A stretch of 6,185 bases of DNA, from NCBI GenBank assembly GCA_025450095.1, contig JANWID010000090.1, forward strand, positions 1 through 6,185, in the 5' to 3' direction. The notes under the pieces are model-generated. The model did not search any database, was not told the DNA's origin, and was given only the letters and a program-made list of their open reading frames with translations. The position numbers were made by a program, and so were the translations under genes. Within the stretch, counting starts at the first letter, position 1. Every line of letters begins with the position of its first letter. Positions 6,060 to 6,185 of this stretch are shown in pieces. The stretch comes from Bacteroidia bacterium. GTDB taxonomy: Bacteria; Bacteroidota; Bacteroidia; AKYH767-A; OLB10.

Positions 6060-6139
6060 CTCCCCCTGCTGGACTTGAACCAGCGACCCTCTGATTAATC
6101 CCGCACGTGCGGGACTCTAACCAACTGAGCCAGGTATCC
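6060..6139 (-). pseudogene. tRNA-like relic, 3' half resembling tRNA-Asn
   Basis: On the minus strand the sequence holds a D-arm (GCTCAGTTGGTTAGAGT), a T-arm with a perfect 5-bp stem (GCTGG, loop TTCAAGT, CCAGC) and a 3' acceptor-like AGGGGGA-G. The stretch TTAATCAGAGGGTC before the T-arm looks like the anticodon loop end, 3' anticodon stem and variable loop of a tRNA-Asn(GTT). However, the 5' anticodon stem and the anticodon itself are replaced by a palindrome (6099-6114), no T33-anticodon arrangement can be drawn, and the 5' end GGATACC cannot pair with AGGGGGA. No CCA is encoded. It should not work as a tRNA. It may be a decayed copy, a chimera of two tRNA genes, an attachment-site scar, or a structured RNA that borrowed tRNA parts. 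The downstream terminator-like hairpin suggests it is, or was, transcribed. Confidence 0.6.
6099..6114. repeat. 16-bp perfect palindrome inside the tRNA-like relic
   Basis: TCCCGCACGTGCGGGA is perfectly self-complementary and much richer in GC than its surroundings. It occupies the place where the 5' anticodon stem and anticodon should be. In RNA it would form a tight hairpin. It occurs only once in this window. Confidence 0.8.
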
Positions 6140-6185
6140 CACCGGCTGAAATAAAGGATCTATTAACTTTTTATATAAAATTCTA

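Noticed and set aside
6060..6139. Functional tRNA call
   Set aside because: The acceptor halves do not pair and no 5+7+5 anticodon arm with T33 can be drawn, so it is listed as a relic instead.

Overview
The window looks like chromosomal DNA of a Bacteroidetes bacterium, probably of the Chitinophagaceae type. The reasons are moderate to low GC, genes without Shine-Dalgarno sequences, and protein families typical of that phylum: a PorT-like outer-membrane beta-barrel, a PKD/DNRLRE lipoprotein and a FecR-family protein. The genus is inferred from style only; no marker gene is present. No transposase, integrase, CRISPR array, rRNA or canonical tRNA was found.

Layout. Left half, minus strand: the 5' end of a secreted protein gene that runs off the left edge (1-120); a membrane-anchored von Willebrand A (vWA) protein (234-1688); and an outer-membrane beta-barrel protein (1810-2406). 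Transcription runs from 2406 towards 1, so the barrel gene precedes the vWA gene, and the two look like an operon. A perfect hairpin with a T-run (2513-2543) separates them from an upstream minus-strand gene, a surface lipoprotein with two PKD-like domains and a DNRLRE-type domain (2581-3819). Right half, plus strand: a divergent FecR-like membrane protein with an unusual C-terminal domain (4183-5097), a 321-bp gap, and a small cytoplasmic protein that looks like a dimeric alpha/beta-barrel family member (5419-5964). The right edge has a minus-strand tRNA-like relic (6060-6139) followed by its own terminator-like hairpin (6011-6048).

Two points deserve most attention. First, the vWA gene appears to have lost its original start through a 4-bp length change in an AATA tandem repeat. 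An open frame starting 12 bp after the barrel gene (1720-1797) would join the vWA frame exactly if one repeat unit were removed, adding 35 cytoplasmic residues. Second, the tRNA-like sequence has a good D-arm, T-arm and tRNA-Asn-like 3' half, but a 16-bp perfect palindrome replaces the 5' anticodon stem and the acceptor halves do not pair.

Functionally the window is an envelope-protein neighbourhood: a barrel, an inner-membrane protein exposing a metal-binding adhesion domain to the periplasm, a surface lipoprotein and a transmembrane FecR sensor lacking its usual sigma partner. Any joint function is inference. I did not find a clearly new defence or mobile system.
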